64,000 nucleotides of DNA from the NCBI GenBank assembly GCA_028285625.1, contig JANQOX010000022.1, positions 248,001-312,000 on the forward strand, given 5' to 3'. Position numbers and translations under genes: made by a program. The notes under the pieces were generated by a model. That model did not search any database. It worked only from the letters and a program-made list of their open reading frames with translations, and had not been told where the DNA came from. Below are positions 1 through 10,200 of the stretch, piece by piece (the first letter of the stretch is position 1; each line of letters opens with the position of its first letter). The DNA is from Myxococcota bacterium (GTDB lineage: Bacteria; Myxococcota_A; UBA9160; UBA6930).

Positions 1-1
1 C

Positions 2-171
2 TGGATCGTGCGCATCCTGACGCCCCGCGGAGCGGTCCACGCGCCCGGCGTGGGAGTCACCCTGCTGCTGCTCTGGGCAGTCGCTCTGGGAGGCGCCATC
101 GCCGGCCTGCGCCGGAGCCTGCGCGCGAGCGCGGACCCCGGCGAGCCGGTGAAGGTCGCCGGGCCGCAGCC

Positions 172-175
<4 letters not shown>
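2..175 (+). CDS. C-terminal end of a membrane protein (partial)
   Basis: An open frame runs from the window edge to TAG at 173-175, giving the last 57 residues of a protein whose start lies outside. It has one hydrophobic segment of about 18 residues ([18 protein letters not shown]), followed by a short basic and then Pro/Gly-rich tail, as at the C-terminus of an integral membrane protein. No family can be assigned. Its stop shares the tetranucleotide CTAG with the stop of the convergent helicase gene, which supports both gene ends. Confidence 0.5.
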
Positions 176-1782
<1,607 letters not shown>

Positions 1783-1875
1783 TTCCTTGGAGCCTGCCGG
1801 GATGGACCCGGGGCTCGGGGTGGGTTCCGGGACGCGGATCGGCCGAGGTCATGAGGCCGATCGGGAGTCCCCGGG

Positions 1876-1899
1876 GCGCGACCCGCCCTGGGGTCGCGC
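1876..1899. other. Hairpin in the spacer upstream of the helicase gene
   Basis: Perfect 9-bp inverted repeat, GCGCGACCC (1876-1884) and GGGTCGCGC (1891-1899), around a 6-nt loop. It lies about 95 bp upstream of the DEAD-box start, so it could be in that gene's 5' leader. It could equally be a terminator for the beta-barrel operon reading from the right, although no T-run follows. The rest of 1783-2081 (299 bp) shows no convincing ORF. Confidence 0.35.
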
Positions 1900-2081
1900 G
1901 ATTCGATGAGTGAGTTCTTCTGCGCGGGGGTCGTGGCCGGAGGGCCTGCGAGTGCCCGGAGCGCGAGAAAGGGCGTCAGAGGAATGCGCGCGTGGTTCCT
2001 GCGCGCAGCGACTGCTCGAACTCGAGGCGGAGTCTTACAGAGTTCTCACGGAGCGCCACCCCCCGGGGTGACCCGGGGCGG

Positions 2082-3053
2082 TCAGTAGCGGAAGGTCACG
2101 TAGAAGGCGTTGCCCTCCACGTCGTCGCCGATGATGTAGGTCGCCCGGAAGCCCACGTACTTGACGAAGAAGAGCCCCAGCACGTTGGTGCTCACGTCGA
2201 GTTCGAGCCCGCCCCCCAGCTGGAAGAGCGTGCTGAAACCGAGAGCGTCCCGATCGGGGGGCAGGAAAGTGGTGTTGTCGGCGTACGCATGCCAGGTGAT
2301 GGGCATGTCGAACACGCGAAGGCCCGTCGGCGCCGTGAACGTCGCGCGAAAGGCCATGGTGTTGGTGAAACCGGAGGTGTCGAGCACGCTCGAGGACGCA
2401 TCGAAGGTGTCGGTGTACGAGAAGGTGTAGAAGCCGTCGAGCTGGAAACGGCGTGCGCCCCACCAGCGGTCGTAGTGCAGGCTCACGGTCGGCGCGACGC
2501 TCCAGGCGTCGAGATCCGAGTCCTGGAGCGCTGCGCGAAGCTCGGGCGGGAGGCTCGCGGCATCGATGTCCGAAGACGTCACGGACACACTCTTCATCTG
2601 GCTGTAGACACCGCTGACGTAGGCGCGCGCGAACCAGCGGCTGTCGATCAGCCACTGGGTGCCCAACGCCAGCCGAACCGAGTCGATGCTGCGGTCGATC
2701 TGGAACCCGACCAGGGACCCCGAAAGGGTCTCCGCCAGCAGATCGTCCTCGGCGTCGATCGACCCGATCGAGAACTGGCCTTAGATCGCCCAGGGCGAGG
2801 CCTTGAGCGGGAAGTCCTTCTCGATCTCGAGGATGTTCCTCTCGATCTTGAAGGCGGGCTGCTCCCCTCCGCCGTCCACGTCCAGGTTCGAGTCCTCGAT
2901 GCCTGGCGTGTTGGTGAAGTTCAGCAGCGAGATGAGCGCCCGCTCGACCGGAGCCTTCTGGAACTGGCGAATCGTCTCGGCCGAAAGGCGCTGCTGCGCG
3001 GCGATCGGTGTCGCCATGCCGAGGACGACCCCCAGGGCGACCCACCGGATCAC
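2082..3053 (-). pseudogene. Outer-membrane beta-barrel protein gene interrupted by an in-frame TAA
   Basis: The frame runs from GTG at 3053, which overlaps the TGA of the upstream lipoprotein gene in GTGA, to TGA at 2082. It would encode about 323 residues but is broken by TAA at 2783-2781, after residue 90. Reading through, the protein has a signal peptide (MRWVALGV-type core, cleavage near IAAQ), then alternating-polarity strands and the C-terminal FYVTFRY. A terminal aromatic is the usual BAM recognition signal of outer-membrane barrels. The stop sits inside a beta-strand-like stretch (KASPWAI, stop, GQFSIG), so a Tyr codon changed by one base is the simplest explanation. It could be a true nonsense mutation, a sequence error or readthrough. 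No specific porin family is recognised. Confidence 0.72.
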
Positions 3054-3454
3054 GGCCGCCGCCTCTCGGGGCCATCGGTGCAATCCAATGGGGCCACGCC
3101 GTCGCGTAGCCCCACGAAGAAGACCAGCCCCGGCGCCTGACGGTACAACCGGGGCTCCTCCGAGTTTTCGGCCGTGACGAAGTAGCCCTCGTCGGCCTCG
3201 GCGGTGAAGCGGAAGGAGCAGTGGTAGTCGAAGCGCGCCGTCGCATACTCGACGATCACGCTGCGCTCCCCCGCTGCGAATTCGGCGTGCCACGGGTCGG
3301 CGGGCGCACCCGCACCGTCGAGGTCCACGATCTGGACGCGGCTCTCCGTCCGGAGCTCGGCCGCCCCAGGAGCCGGGTTCGGCATCACGCAACCCAGCGC
3401 GCCGACCATGGCCGCCATCCCACCCAGAACACACGAACGCATGAGGCCCCTCAT
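3050..3454 (-). CDS. Small secreted lipoprotein of unknown function
   Basis: 134 aa. The N-terminus has a classical lipoprotein signal: two Arg, a hydrophobic stretch and a lipobox ending GALGC, so Cys22 should be lipidated. The mature part is a small, probably beta-rich domain with two further Cys (in YHCSF and LDCTD) that could form a disulfide. No family is recognised. It is the first gene of a two-gene operon: its TGA (3052-3050) overlaps the GTG start of the beta-barrel gene by four bases, so the two are likely translationally coupled and work together at the outer membrane. Confidence 0.75.
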   Translation of the reverse strand: MRGLMRSCVLGGMAAMVGALGCVMPNPAPGAAELRTESRVQIVDLDGAGAPADPWHAEFAAGERSVIVEYATARFDYHCSFRFTAEADEGYFVTAENSEEPRLYRQAPGLVFFVGLRDGVAPLDCTDGPERRRP

Positions 3455-3518
3455 CTCGAATCGCCTTCACCCACGACCGTCGGTCGAGGAGGCTACTCTC
3501 CGCCCGTTCGGAGCTGCA

Positions 3519-4814
3519 ATGGTAGGCGCAAGGGAAGAGCACCGCTGGGAAGAACCCACACGAGCCGGGACCGGCTCGCCGGTTCTCGATGCATCGCAGG
3601 TAGCCGCGTGGCGCGAGCGCGGCTTCGTCCTCGTCGATGGCGTGGTGCCAAGCGAGCGACTCGAAGCACTCGCAGCCCATGCGGACACGGTCTTTCCGGC
3701 CGCGGGATCACCCGAATCGGAGCGCCTCAACGACTTCGGCAGCTCCGGCCGCATGACGTTTCCCGCGGAGTGCGATGCGCTGAACCAGATCACGCTCGAC
3801 CCGCGGCTGCTCGCAGTGGTGTCGCAGTTGCTCGACGCGTCGGTGCGCGAGATCCGGCTCACGCAGTCGGACCTCTGGCCGAAGTACGGGCGCCAGGAGC
3901 GGCTCGGCGGCGACCGTGACCACGACGACCAGCGCATCCACATGGACTACCCGAACCACAGCCTCACCCACCCTCCCGCCTGGGAGACGCCGGAGGCGGT
4001 CGAGGCGATCCTGTACCTGGACGACGTCGACGCGTGCGGCGGTGCCACCGCCGTGGTGCCGCGCACGGGACCCGACGACCCCGCCTACGCCTGGCCGCGG
4101 GTTCGCACCCCGGGCGTGGCCGGCCTGCCCTGGATCAACGATCGGCAGCGCGCCGAAGCCCACCTCGCCGAGGTCGCGCCCGAGGTCGCGGCCTTTCGCG
4201 CCGAGCACCTCTATCCGCGTGAAGTCCGCGCGCGCTACCGGCCAGGCACGCTGCTGCTCTATCGGCACGACACCTGGCACCGCGGGACGCCCCTGCGCAC
4301 CGGTGCGCGACGGCTCGCCCTGAACCTGACCTACCGGCTCGCGGAGGCCGGGTGGGTGAGCGTGCTCCACCCGGGCTGGGCCTGGGCCATGTACCGCCGA
4401 TCGGGCGTGATGGAGCGATTGATCGCGGAAGCGACGGTGGACCAGCGCTGCGTCCTGGGCTTTCCGGCCCCCGGCCATCCCTACTGGACGCCGGAGACGT
4501 TGTGCGCGGTGGAAGCCCGCTTCGGTGCGTACGGCTTCGATGTGGCGCCGTATCGGGACGCGCCGCCCGAGCCGGCCCCCGGCGCACGCCTCGCGCTGCG
4601 GCCCAACTGCGAGCGTTGCGACGTGGACCTGCCCCCGGAGAGCGACGCGGTGTACATCTGCAGCTTCGAGTGCACCTTCTGCGGCCGGTGTACCGAGCAG
4701 CTGGGCGCCACGTGTCCGAACTGCGGGGGCGAACTGGTTCGACGACCGGTTCGGCCGGCCCCGGCGCTCGAGCGCTTCCCGGCCTCGACCCAGCGCGTGG
4801 TGAAGCGCCCCTGA
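3519..4814 (+). CDS. PhyH-type Fe(II)/2-oxoglutarate dioxygenase fused to a C-terminal DUF1272 zinc-ribbon domain
   Basis: 431 aa from ATG 3519, which has GGAG six bases upstream. Earlier in-frame ATGs would overlap the divergent lipoprotein gene. Residues about 20-300 match phytanoyl-CoA dioxygenases: HMD at 141-143 and a distal His in DTWHRG (254) would bind iron, and Arg near 260 the oxoglutarate. Residues about 357-413 are a DUF1272 domain: RPNCERC, then CSFECTFC, CxxC and CPNCGG knuckles, ending in the Arg/Pro tail usual for that family. DUF1272 is normally a stand-alone protein of about 60-90 aa, so this is a fusion. The hydroxylation substrate is unknown. The SDR gene follows directly. 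Confidence 0.88.
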   Translation: MVGAREEHRWEEPTRAGTGSPVLDASQVAAWRERGFVLVDGVVPSERLEALAAHADTVFPAAGSPESERLNDFGSSGRMTFPAECDALNQITLDPRLLAVVSQLLDASVREIRLTQSDLWPKYGRQERLGGDRDHDDQRIHMDYPNHSLTHPPAWETPEAVEAILYLDDVDACGGATAVVPRTGPDDPAYAWPRVRTPGVAGLPWINDRQRAEAHLAEVAPEVAAFRAEHLYPREVRARYRPGTLLLYRHDTWHRGTPLRTGARRLALNLTYRLAEAGWVSVLHPGWAWAMYRRSGVMERLIAEATVDQRCVLGFPAPGHPYWTPETLCAVEARFGAYGFDVAPYRDAPPEPAPGARLALRPNCERCDVDLPPESDAVYICSFECTFCGRCTEQLGATCPNCGGELVRRPVRPAPALERFPASTQRVVKRP

Positions 4815-4873
4815 CCGACTCGCCCAGCCACGACGGGCGCGGACAGCAGCGGACGGGCACACCCGGTCGGGTC

Positions 4874-5644
4874 GTGGTCGTGACCGGCGCGTCTTCCGGG
4901 ATCGGCTTCGAGACCGCGCTCGCGTTCGCGGCCCGGGGAGACACCGTGTTCGCCGTGGCCCGCCGAACCGATCGGCTCGAACGCCTGATCGAAGCCTGCG
5001 GGCGAAACGCTCCCGACAGCGGGTTTCTCCCTGGCGACCTGGGAGAGACCGCCTTCGTCGATCGTGTGGTGCCCGAGGCCCTGTCGCGGCACGGGCGGAT
5101 CGACGTGCTCGTGAACAACGCGGCGCAGCCGCGGCACGAGCACGTCTTCCACCTCGAGCCCGACGCCGCCGAGCAGGTGATGCGCGTGAACTACCTCGCC
5201 GCCATGCGCCTCACCCTCGCAGCGCTTCCCGCCATGCGTGCGCGGGGGAGCGGCCACGTCGTCAACGTGTCGTCGTTCGCCGCGCAGGTCACCCCGCCCC
5301 GCGAGGCGGCCTACGCGGCCTCCAAGGCGGCCTTGTCGGCCTTCACCGCCGGCTTGTGGACGGACCTCGCGGGCTCGGGCGTGCACGCCTCTCTGGTCGT
5401 GCCCGGCGCGATCGACACGGAGATCTGGAACAAGTCCCCCGAGACGCCGGCCTACGCGGGCCCGCGGCTCGCGCCCGAGCGCGTGGCCCAGGTGATCCTC
5501 GAGGCCGTGGACCGCCGGCACCTGGAGCGGACCGTTCCCAGGCGCCCCGCCCTCTTCGCAGCGCGGCTGCTGCGGGCTCTCGCCCCGCGACTGCTCGTAC
5601 GCGGCATGAACCGCATGGAGCCCGGCCTGACCGATCGCCCCTAG
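4874..5644 (+). CDS. Short-chain dehydrogenase/reductase (SDR)
   Basis: 256 aa from GTG 4874. NAD(P)-dependent oxidoreductase with the Rossmann motif TGASSGIG at the very N-terminus, NNAA, an active-site Ser in NVSSF and the catalytic pair Tyr-x3-Lys in YAASK. No ATG exists between the end of the PhyH gene and the Rossmann motif. A CTG at 4811 that overlaps the PhyH stop would add 21 residues and is the alternative. The C-terminal part has a basic/hydrophobic LLRALAPRLL stretch that could associate with membrane. Likely co-transcribed with the PhyH dioxygenase, which suggests hydroxylation followed by oxidation of the product. Confidence 0.85.
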   Translation: MVVTGASSGIGFETALAFAARGDTVFAVARRTDRLERLIEACGRNAPDSGFLPGDLGETAFVDRVVPEALSRHGRIDVLVNNAAQPRHEHVFHLEPDAAEQVMRVNYLAAMRLTLAALPAMRARGSGHVVNVSSFAAQVTPPREAAYAASKAALSAFTAGLWTDLAGSGVHASLVVPGAIDTEIWNKSPETPAYAGPRLAPERVAQVILEAVDRRHLERTVPRRPALFAARLLRALAPRLLVRGMNRMEPGLTDRP

Positions 5645-5683
5645 CGGGGATGTGCTAGGCCCACCCTGAGCCCAGGAGACTCC

Positions 5684-6325
5684 ATGTCCGACGAGAACGA
5701 GCCCTACGTCGAGGTCGAAGACGCCGAGGAGTTGAGAGAGCTGCTCGGCCCGGTCGTCCCACGCGCCGCCACCAAGGACCGGCCGGACCTGCACCCGGTG
5801 CAGCAAGCCTGGGTCGCTGCGTCGCCATTCTGCCTCGTCGGAACCTCGGACACCGCGGGCCGCTGCGACGTCTCGCCCAAGGGCGACCCCGCCGGCTTCA
5901 CCCTCGTCCTCGACGCGAAGACCGTGGCCCTGCCCGAGCGGCCGGGCAACCGCCGCGGAGACGGGTTCCACAACGTGCTCGAGAACCCGCACGTCGGCCT
6001 GCTCTACATGATCCCCGGGCGCACGGAAACGCTGCGCATCAACGGCCGCGCGCGCCTGCTGCGGGACGCACCGTTCTTCGATCGCATGACGGTGAAGGGT
6101 CACCGCCCAACCCTCGCCCTGCTCGTCGAGATCGAGCAGGTGTTCTTCCACTGCGCCAAGGCGTTCCTGCGCTCGGAACTCTGGCAGCCCGACTGCTGGA
6201 AGCCCGAGGCGCTCCCCAGCTACCCGAAGCTCTCTCACGCCATGCGGCCCGGGGCGGAGAGCCTCGAAGAGCTCGAGCGCTACTACGGCGCCGCATACGC
6301 CGAGGGTCTCTATCGAGAACGCTGA
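5684..6325 (+). CDS. Pyridoxamine 5'-phosphate oxidase-family FMN-binding protein
   Basis: 213 aa. The sequence matches the split-barrel PNPOx-like group: a CDVSPKGD segment, then ALPERPGNRRGDG and NVLENPHVGLLYMIPG, which form the flavin-binding core. Members reduce or bind FMN, F420 or related cofactors; the substrate is unknown. It starts at ATG 5684 after CAGGAG. Downstream of the SDR by about 40 bp on the same strand, so the three genes PhyH-SDR-PNPOx may form one unit. Its 3' end overlaps the convergent Nudix gene by 16 bases. Confidence 0.85.
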   Translation: MSDENEPYVEVEDAEELRELLGPVVPRAATKDRPDLHPVQQAWVAASPFCLVGTSDTAGRCDVSPKGDPAGFTLVLDAKTVALPERPGNRRGDGFHNVLENPHVGLLYMIPGRTETLRINGRARLLRDAPFFDRMTVKGHRPTLALLVEIEQVFFHCAKAFLRSELWQPDCWKPEALPSYPKLSHAMRPGAESLEELERYYGAAYAEGLYRER

Positions 6326-6777
6326 CCGTCCGGGACGTGGCGCTCGAGCACCAGCTCGAGCGCTCGTCGCTGCTGCCGCAGCGGCAGCAGCTCGAGGGCA
6401 CGGAGCGGGGGCAGCCACTTGAAGTCGCTGTGCTCGTAGTTGAGCACGACCGTCGCCGTACGCGAGACGTGTGCGGCGAAGACGAAGATACGGATCGGCT
6501 CGCGGCGCGGTCCGGTGGCGCCGGTCCAGGCCGTGGCGGGTTCGCCGAGGTCGCCGACGTCGATCCCGATTTCCTCGAGCGCCTCCCGGCGTGCGGCGTT
6601 CCTCGGCAGCTCCCCTCGCTCGACGCGGCCGGCGACCGGGCACCACTCGCCCACGAGCCCCCCGCCCGCTCGCTCGAGCAGCAGCACCTCGAGTTCGGGG
6701 GCGCGGCGGAACACGAAGACCGCGGCCCCTTCCCGTCGCGGCGCCGCGCGCCGATCGCGCCGTCGCCGTCGGCTCAC
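6310..6777 (-). CDS. Nudix hydrolase
   Basis: 155 aa. Hydrolyses a nucleoside diphosphate linked to another moiety. The Nudix box GX5EX7REUXEEXGU is intact: G-RVERG-E, then REALEEIGI (about residues 50-72), with the Glu residues that bind Mg2+. The N-terminus is an Arg-rich run before the first strand (AAVFVF). The start used is GTG 6777; an in-frame TGA lies 14 codons upstream (6822-6820), so the frame cannot extend far. It overlaps the convergent FMN-binding protein by 16 bases at the 3' end. The substrate cannot be told from sequence. Confidence 0.85.
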   Translation of the reverse strand: MSRRRRRDRRAAPRREGAAVFVFRRAPELEVLLLERAGGGLVGEWCPVAGRVERGELPRNAARREALEEIGIDVGDLGEPATAWTGATGPRREPIRIFVFAAHVSRTATVVLNYEHSDFKWLPPLRALELLPLRQQRRALELVLERHVPDGQRSR

Positions 6778-6819
6778 GGCGTCACCCGAGCCGCCGATCC
6801 TCTCCGCGCGGTCCGGGTC

Positions 6820-6897
6820 TCACGTGCACGAGCGGCGCTCGGCGAGAGGGCCGACCCGGGCGTTCGCGATCTCGAAGACCTCACCGTGCGGGGGCAT
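6820..6897 (-). CDS. Possible 25-codon leader ORF upstream of the Nudix gene
   Basis: ATG at 6897 follows a near-perfect Shine-Dalgarno, AAGGAGG, four to five bases upstream, the strongest in this neighbourhood. The frame encodes 25 residues (MPPHGEVFEIANARVG...) to TGA at 6822-6820. That stop is in the same frame as, and 14 codons before, the Nudix GTG. It could be a leader peptide, a tiny gene, or the true N-terminus of the Nudix protein cut off by a nonsense change. No homologue is recognised. Confidence 0.35.
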   Translation of the reverse strand: MPPHGEVFEIANARVGPLAERRSCT

Positions 6898-6957
6898 GGC
6901 GCCTCCTTCCGGCGTCACGCTACCACGCGGCCGCGGCGACGCCGCGGTTCTGGCCCC

Positions 6958-8376
6958 CTACCGGCGTGAACGGTCGCGACCCCGCACCTTCACCGTGCCC
7001 GCAGGCCGGAAGTCCTGCGCTCCGCCGAGGTCATCGGTGGCGAGCACCTCGACCACCAGCTCGCGCCCCCGGTACCGGTGGCCCAGGGAAACCTCGAGTT
7101 CCAGCAGCACGCTCGGGTCGAGGGCGCCGTCGGCGACCACGCGGCTTCCGCCCAGGTGCAGGCGGGCCCCGCGACCCTTCAGCACCGTTCGGTCGCCCGG
7201 CGCGGCGGCCCCGGTGAAGCGTTCGCGGCGCCCATCGTAGACACCCAGCTGGTTCGCGGCCTCGTCGAAGCGCACCCACAGCGCCACGTCGTCGCCATCG
7301 CGGAGCCGGACCTGCATCTCGTCGAGCACACGCCAGCCGCCTTCGGGAACCGTCCATTCGAGCCCCAGCCGAAGCCGCTCGCGCGGCGCCACCCGGACGT
7401 CGTCGGGCGCGAGGGAGAAGGTGCCGGGATCCCCCACGTCGCCGCAGTGGTTGCCGATGAAATCGGGCGCCGGGGCCGACGACGACTCACCGAAGCGGTT
7501 CCATTCATCGAAGAACGCGTAGCCCTCGTCGGAGAGGAAGTCCTGATACTCGTGGCAGCGTCGATTGAACGCGAGGGAGAGCGCGCAGCTGAGATTGCAC
7601 TCGTAGATCGGGTCGCTCAGATTCGTGAACGTGGTGAGGCGGTGCCAGTCGTTGTGCGACCGGCCCGGCTTCTTGATGAAGCCGTCGTCCGTCGTGCTCA
7701 AGAGACTGGCCGCGGCCCGCGAGATCGAGAACCGGTTGTTGCGCTCCATCGTCCGCGGATAGCCGAAGCCGAAGTAGAAGCAGTTGTTCCGCGGGCAGGC
7801 ATCCACGTACTGTTGGTGGCTCGCCGTGCCGCCGATGAATTTGGTGCGACCGTTGCGCGCCTCCATCCGCCAGGTGGACGCCGCGATGGCCGCGCCCTTG
7901 CTGTGGCCCCACACCCGGATCGGTTCGTTGCGCCGGCGCTGGCGACGAATGAGGTCGAGCGAGTTAAGCACCAGCGCGAGCGCCTTGCGGCCGTGCTCGG
8001 TGGAGTCGTCGTAGGCCTGCGCATCGATCACGCCGAAGGCGTCGAGCTGGTAGTTGACCACGATCGAGCAGCGGCGACCGAGATGCGACGCGAAGCCCGC
8101 GGGCGTGGACTTGCCGGGGGCGCCGTCCTCGCCGAAGGTGCCCCCGACGACGACGTCTGCGACGTCGGCGCAGGGCCCGTTGTCCACCAGCGCACGCCAC
8201 GCGGTGCCGACGGACCCGGTGTTGACCAGGGTCTGGCCGAAGGTGCTGCGGCTCAGCACGTCCACCACCCGGCAGCGATCGTTCGAGCCGCAGCGGCGGA
8301 CGCCAAAGGCCCCGGCGGCATCGGCGGCCGCGAGGGCGAACAGCAGGGCGACCGCGAGGGTCGGGCATCGGGACAT
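6958..8376 (-). CDS. Secreted alpha/beta-hydrolase-like protein
   Basis: 472 aa from ATG 8376, preceded by AGGAG. A signal peptide (AVALLFALAAADAAGA) directs export. A nucleophile-elbow sequence GHSKG (157-161, Ser159), followed by small residues and preceded by a beta-strand (PIRVW), suggests a serine hydrolase of lipase/esterase type. Many Cys in the mature domain suggest disulfides. The last 120 or so residues look like a separate beta-rich domain (EVSLGHRYRGRELVVEV). Asp and His of the triad cannot be assigned by eye. No close family is recognised. It is divergent from the winged-helix regulator at 8509, which may control it. Confidence 0.75.
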   Translation of the reverse strand: MSRCPTLAVALLFALAAADAAGAFGVRRCGSNDRCRVVDVLSRSTFGQTLVNTGSVGTAWRALVDNGPCADVADVVVGGTFGEDGAPGKSTPAGFASHLGRRCSIVVNYQLDAFGVIDAQAYDDSTEHGRKALALVLNSLDLIRRQRRRNEPIRVWGHSKGAAIAASTWRMEARNGRTKFIGGTASHQQYVDACPRNNCFYFGFGYPRTMERNNRFSISRAAASLLSTTDDGFIKKPGRSHNDWHRLTTFTNLSDPIYECNLSCALSLAFNRRCHEYQDFLSDEGYAFFDEWNRFGESSSAPAPDFIGNHCGDVGDPGTFSLAPDDVRVAPRERLRLGLEWTVPEGGWRVLDEMQVRLRDGDDVALWVRFDEAANQLGVYDGRRERFTGAAAPGDRTVLKGRGARLHLGGSRVVADGALDPSVLLELEVSLGHRYRGRELVVEVLATDDLGGAQDFRPAGTVKVRGRDRSRR

Positions 8377-8508
8377 CTTGGGAACTCCTGGCGGGATGGG
8401 CTCCAAGCTATGGCAGGCCTGCCGGGCCCAACCTGGGATCGAGGTGGGATCGCACCAGGCCCCGCGGGGCGGCACGAGCCTATACTCCTGCCGAGGTGCA
8501 GGGACGGC

Positions 8509-10200
8509 GTGCGTGGTGAGACCGGTCAGACCCTCTGGCGCTTTGGCGCGTTCGAGCTGAGCCCATCCCGAGGGGTGCTGTGGGGCGAGCGAGGCGAGGT
8601 CGCGCTCGCCCGCAAGTCGTTCGAGGTGCTCGTCCACCTGCTCCGCCACCGCGGCCGGGTGGTTCCACGCGAGGAGCTGCTCGAGGCGGTCTGGCCGGAA
8701 GTCGTGGTGAGCGAAGCCGCCTTCACCAGCGCCGTGCGCGACCTGCGCCGGGCACTCTCGGACTCGGCCAGCTCGCCGCGCTACGTGGCAACCTACCGCG
8801 GGCGGGGGCTGCGCTTCGTCCACGAGGTCGAGGAACTCACTCCCCCGGTGGCCGAGGGCCCTGGAAGCGCGTGGACGGCTGCCGCGGTGCACTTCGAGCG
8901 CGCGCTCGCGGCGCTCGCGCGCGTGGAGACGAGCCGGGGGACCGCGGCCCCCCAGCCCCGGGAGCGGCGGGAGCTGCTGGTTGCCCTGGCGCGCGCCCGC
9001 TTCGCCTCGGGTGCCACCACGGCGGCACGCGCAGCGTTCCTCGACGCAGCCGAGGTCGCGCGCAGCAGCGGCGACGCAGAGGTCCTGGCCCAGGCCGCGC
9101 TCGGGTTCGTGGGGCGCACCGACGTCACGCCCGGCGTGAACCGCGAAGGCGTGGCCCTGCTCGAGGAAGCGTTGTCCGCGCTCCCCGATGCCGACACCCC
9201 GCTGCGGGCCGAGCTGCTGGCGCGGCTCGGAACGGAGCTCTACTACGACCCCGCCGACACGCGGGCCGCGCCCCTCGCGGCCGATGCCGTCGCCATGGCC
9301 GAGCGCAGCGGCGACGACGCCGTGCTGGCGTATGCGCTCACGGCGCAGCACTTCACCCGGCAACATCCCGACGTGCATCCCCGGGAGCGCACCGGGCTCG
9401 GCAAGCGCGTCCTCGCGCTGCTGGGCGAGGCGCCGCCCAGCGACGTGCTCGCAATCGGCCTGGGCCAACGCCTGATCGACCTGCTGGAGCTCGGTGAGGG
9501 CGACGCCTTCGAGCAGACGCTGGCACGCCACGGCCAAGTGGCCCGCGCCCTCGAGCAGCCCTTCTTCGAGTGGCTGGACGCGATGCTGCGCGGCACCCGC
9601 GCGCTGCTGAGCGGCGCGCTCGACGAGGCCGAACGACTCGCGAGCGAGACCCTGGAGTTGGGTCGCCGGATCGAAAGCCCCAATGCGGACGGCGTATTCG
9701 GCGCACAGCTGTTCGGCATCCGCTCCGAGCAGGAGCGCCTGGTGGAACTCGCGCCCGCCCTCGAAGCGCTCGCCGCACGCCACCCGGCGCTGCCCGTCTA
9801 TCGCGCGGCCTGGGCCGCCGCCGAAGCCAGCGGTCCGGACCCCATCGCCGGTCGGGAGGCGCTCGCGCAGGTCCTGGCCCAGGGCCTCGACGACCACCCG
9901 CGTGACCAGAACTGGATCGGCACCCTGGGCGTGCTCGCGCCCCCGGTCGCTCGGCTGGGAACCGCAGACCAGTCTGCACGCCTTCTCGAACTACTGAAGC
10001 CCTACGCCGGACGCATGATCGTGGCAGGGTCCGGGGCCGCCTGCTTCGGCGCGGTGGACCACCATCTGGGCCTGCTCCACGCGGCCCAGGGCCACGTCGA
10101 AGCGGCACGTGAAGCCTGGGACGCGGCCGAAGCCCTCGAGGAGCGTGCGCACGCGGCGCTCTGGGTCGAGCGCACGCAGCGCGCGCGGGGTGCGTCCTAG
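8509..10200 (+). CDS. ToxR/CadC-type winged-helix regulator with a helical (TPR-like) C-terminal region
   Basis: 563 aa from GTG 8509 (AGGGA upstream). Residues about 12-105 are a trans_reg_C (OmpR/PhoB-fold) DNA-binding domain: FGAFELSPSRGVLW, then the recognition region VSEAAFTSAVRDLRRAL and the wing RYVATYRGRGLRF. There is no receiver domain. From about residue 115 the protein is Ala/Arg/Leu-rich helical repeats resembling TPR or BTAD arrays, as in one-component regulators of the adenylate-cyclase/TPR class. No transmembrane helix is visible. A TATACT hexamer at 8481-8486 could be its -10. It shares the 3' tetranucleotide CTAG with the convergent hydrolase gene. Confidence 0.82.
   Translation: MRGETGQTLWRFGAFELSPSRGVLWGERGEVALARKSFEVLVHLLRHRGRVVPREELLEAVWPEVVVSEAAFTSAVRDLRRALSDSASSPRYVATYRGRGLRFVHEVEELTPPVAEGPGSAWTAAAVHFERALAALARVETSRGTAAPQPRERRELLVALARARFASGATTAARAAFLDAAEVARSSGDAEVLAQAALGFVGRTDVTPGVNREGVALLEEALSALPDADTPLRAELLARLGTELYYDPADTRAAPLAADAVAMAERSGDDAVLAYALTAQHFTRQHPDVHPRERTGLGKRVLALLGEAPPSDVLAIGLGQRLIDLLELGEGDAFEQTLARHGQVARALEQPFFEWLDAMLRGTRALLSGALDEAERLASETLELGRRIESPNADGVFGAQLFGIRSEQERLVELAPALEALAARHPALPVYRAAWAAAEASGPDPIAGREALAQVLAQGLDDHPRDQNWIGTLGVLAPPVARLGTADQSARLLELLKPYAGRMIVAGSGAACFGAVDHHLGLLHAAQGHVEAAREAWDAAEALEERAHAALWVERTQRARGAS

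Noticed and set aside
1906..2088. 60-codon plus-strand ORF in the helicase/beta-barrel spacer
   Set aside because: Arg-rich low-complexity translation, no ribosome site and no family.
4352..4873. Longer start for the SDR gene inside the PhyH gene
   Set aside because: The extra residues have no SDR character and overlap the DUF1272 domain. GTG 4874 or CTG 4811 are the only reasonable starts.
7078..8508. N-terminal extension of the winged-helix regulator frame
   Set aside because: It lies antisense to the secreted hydrolase gene, and the DNA-binding domain begins right after GTG 8509.
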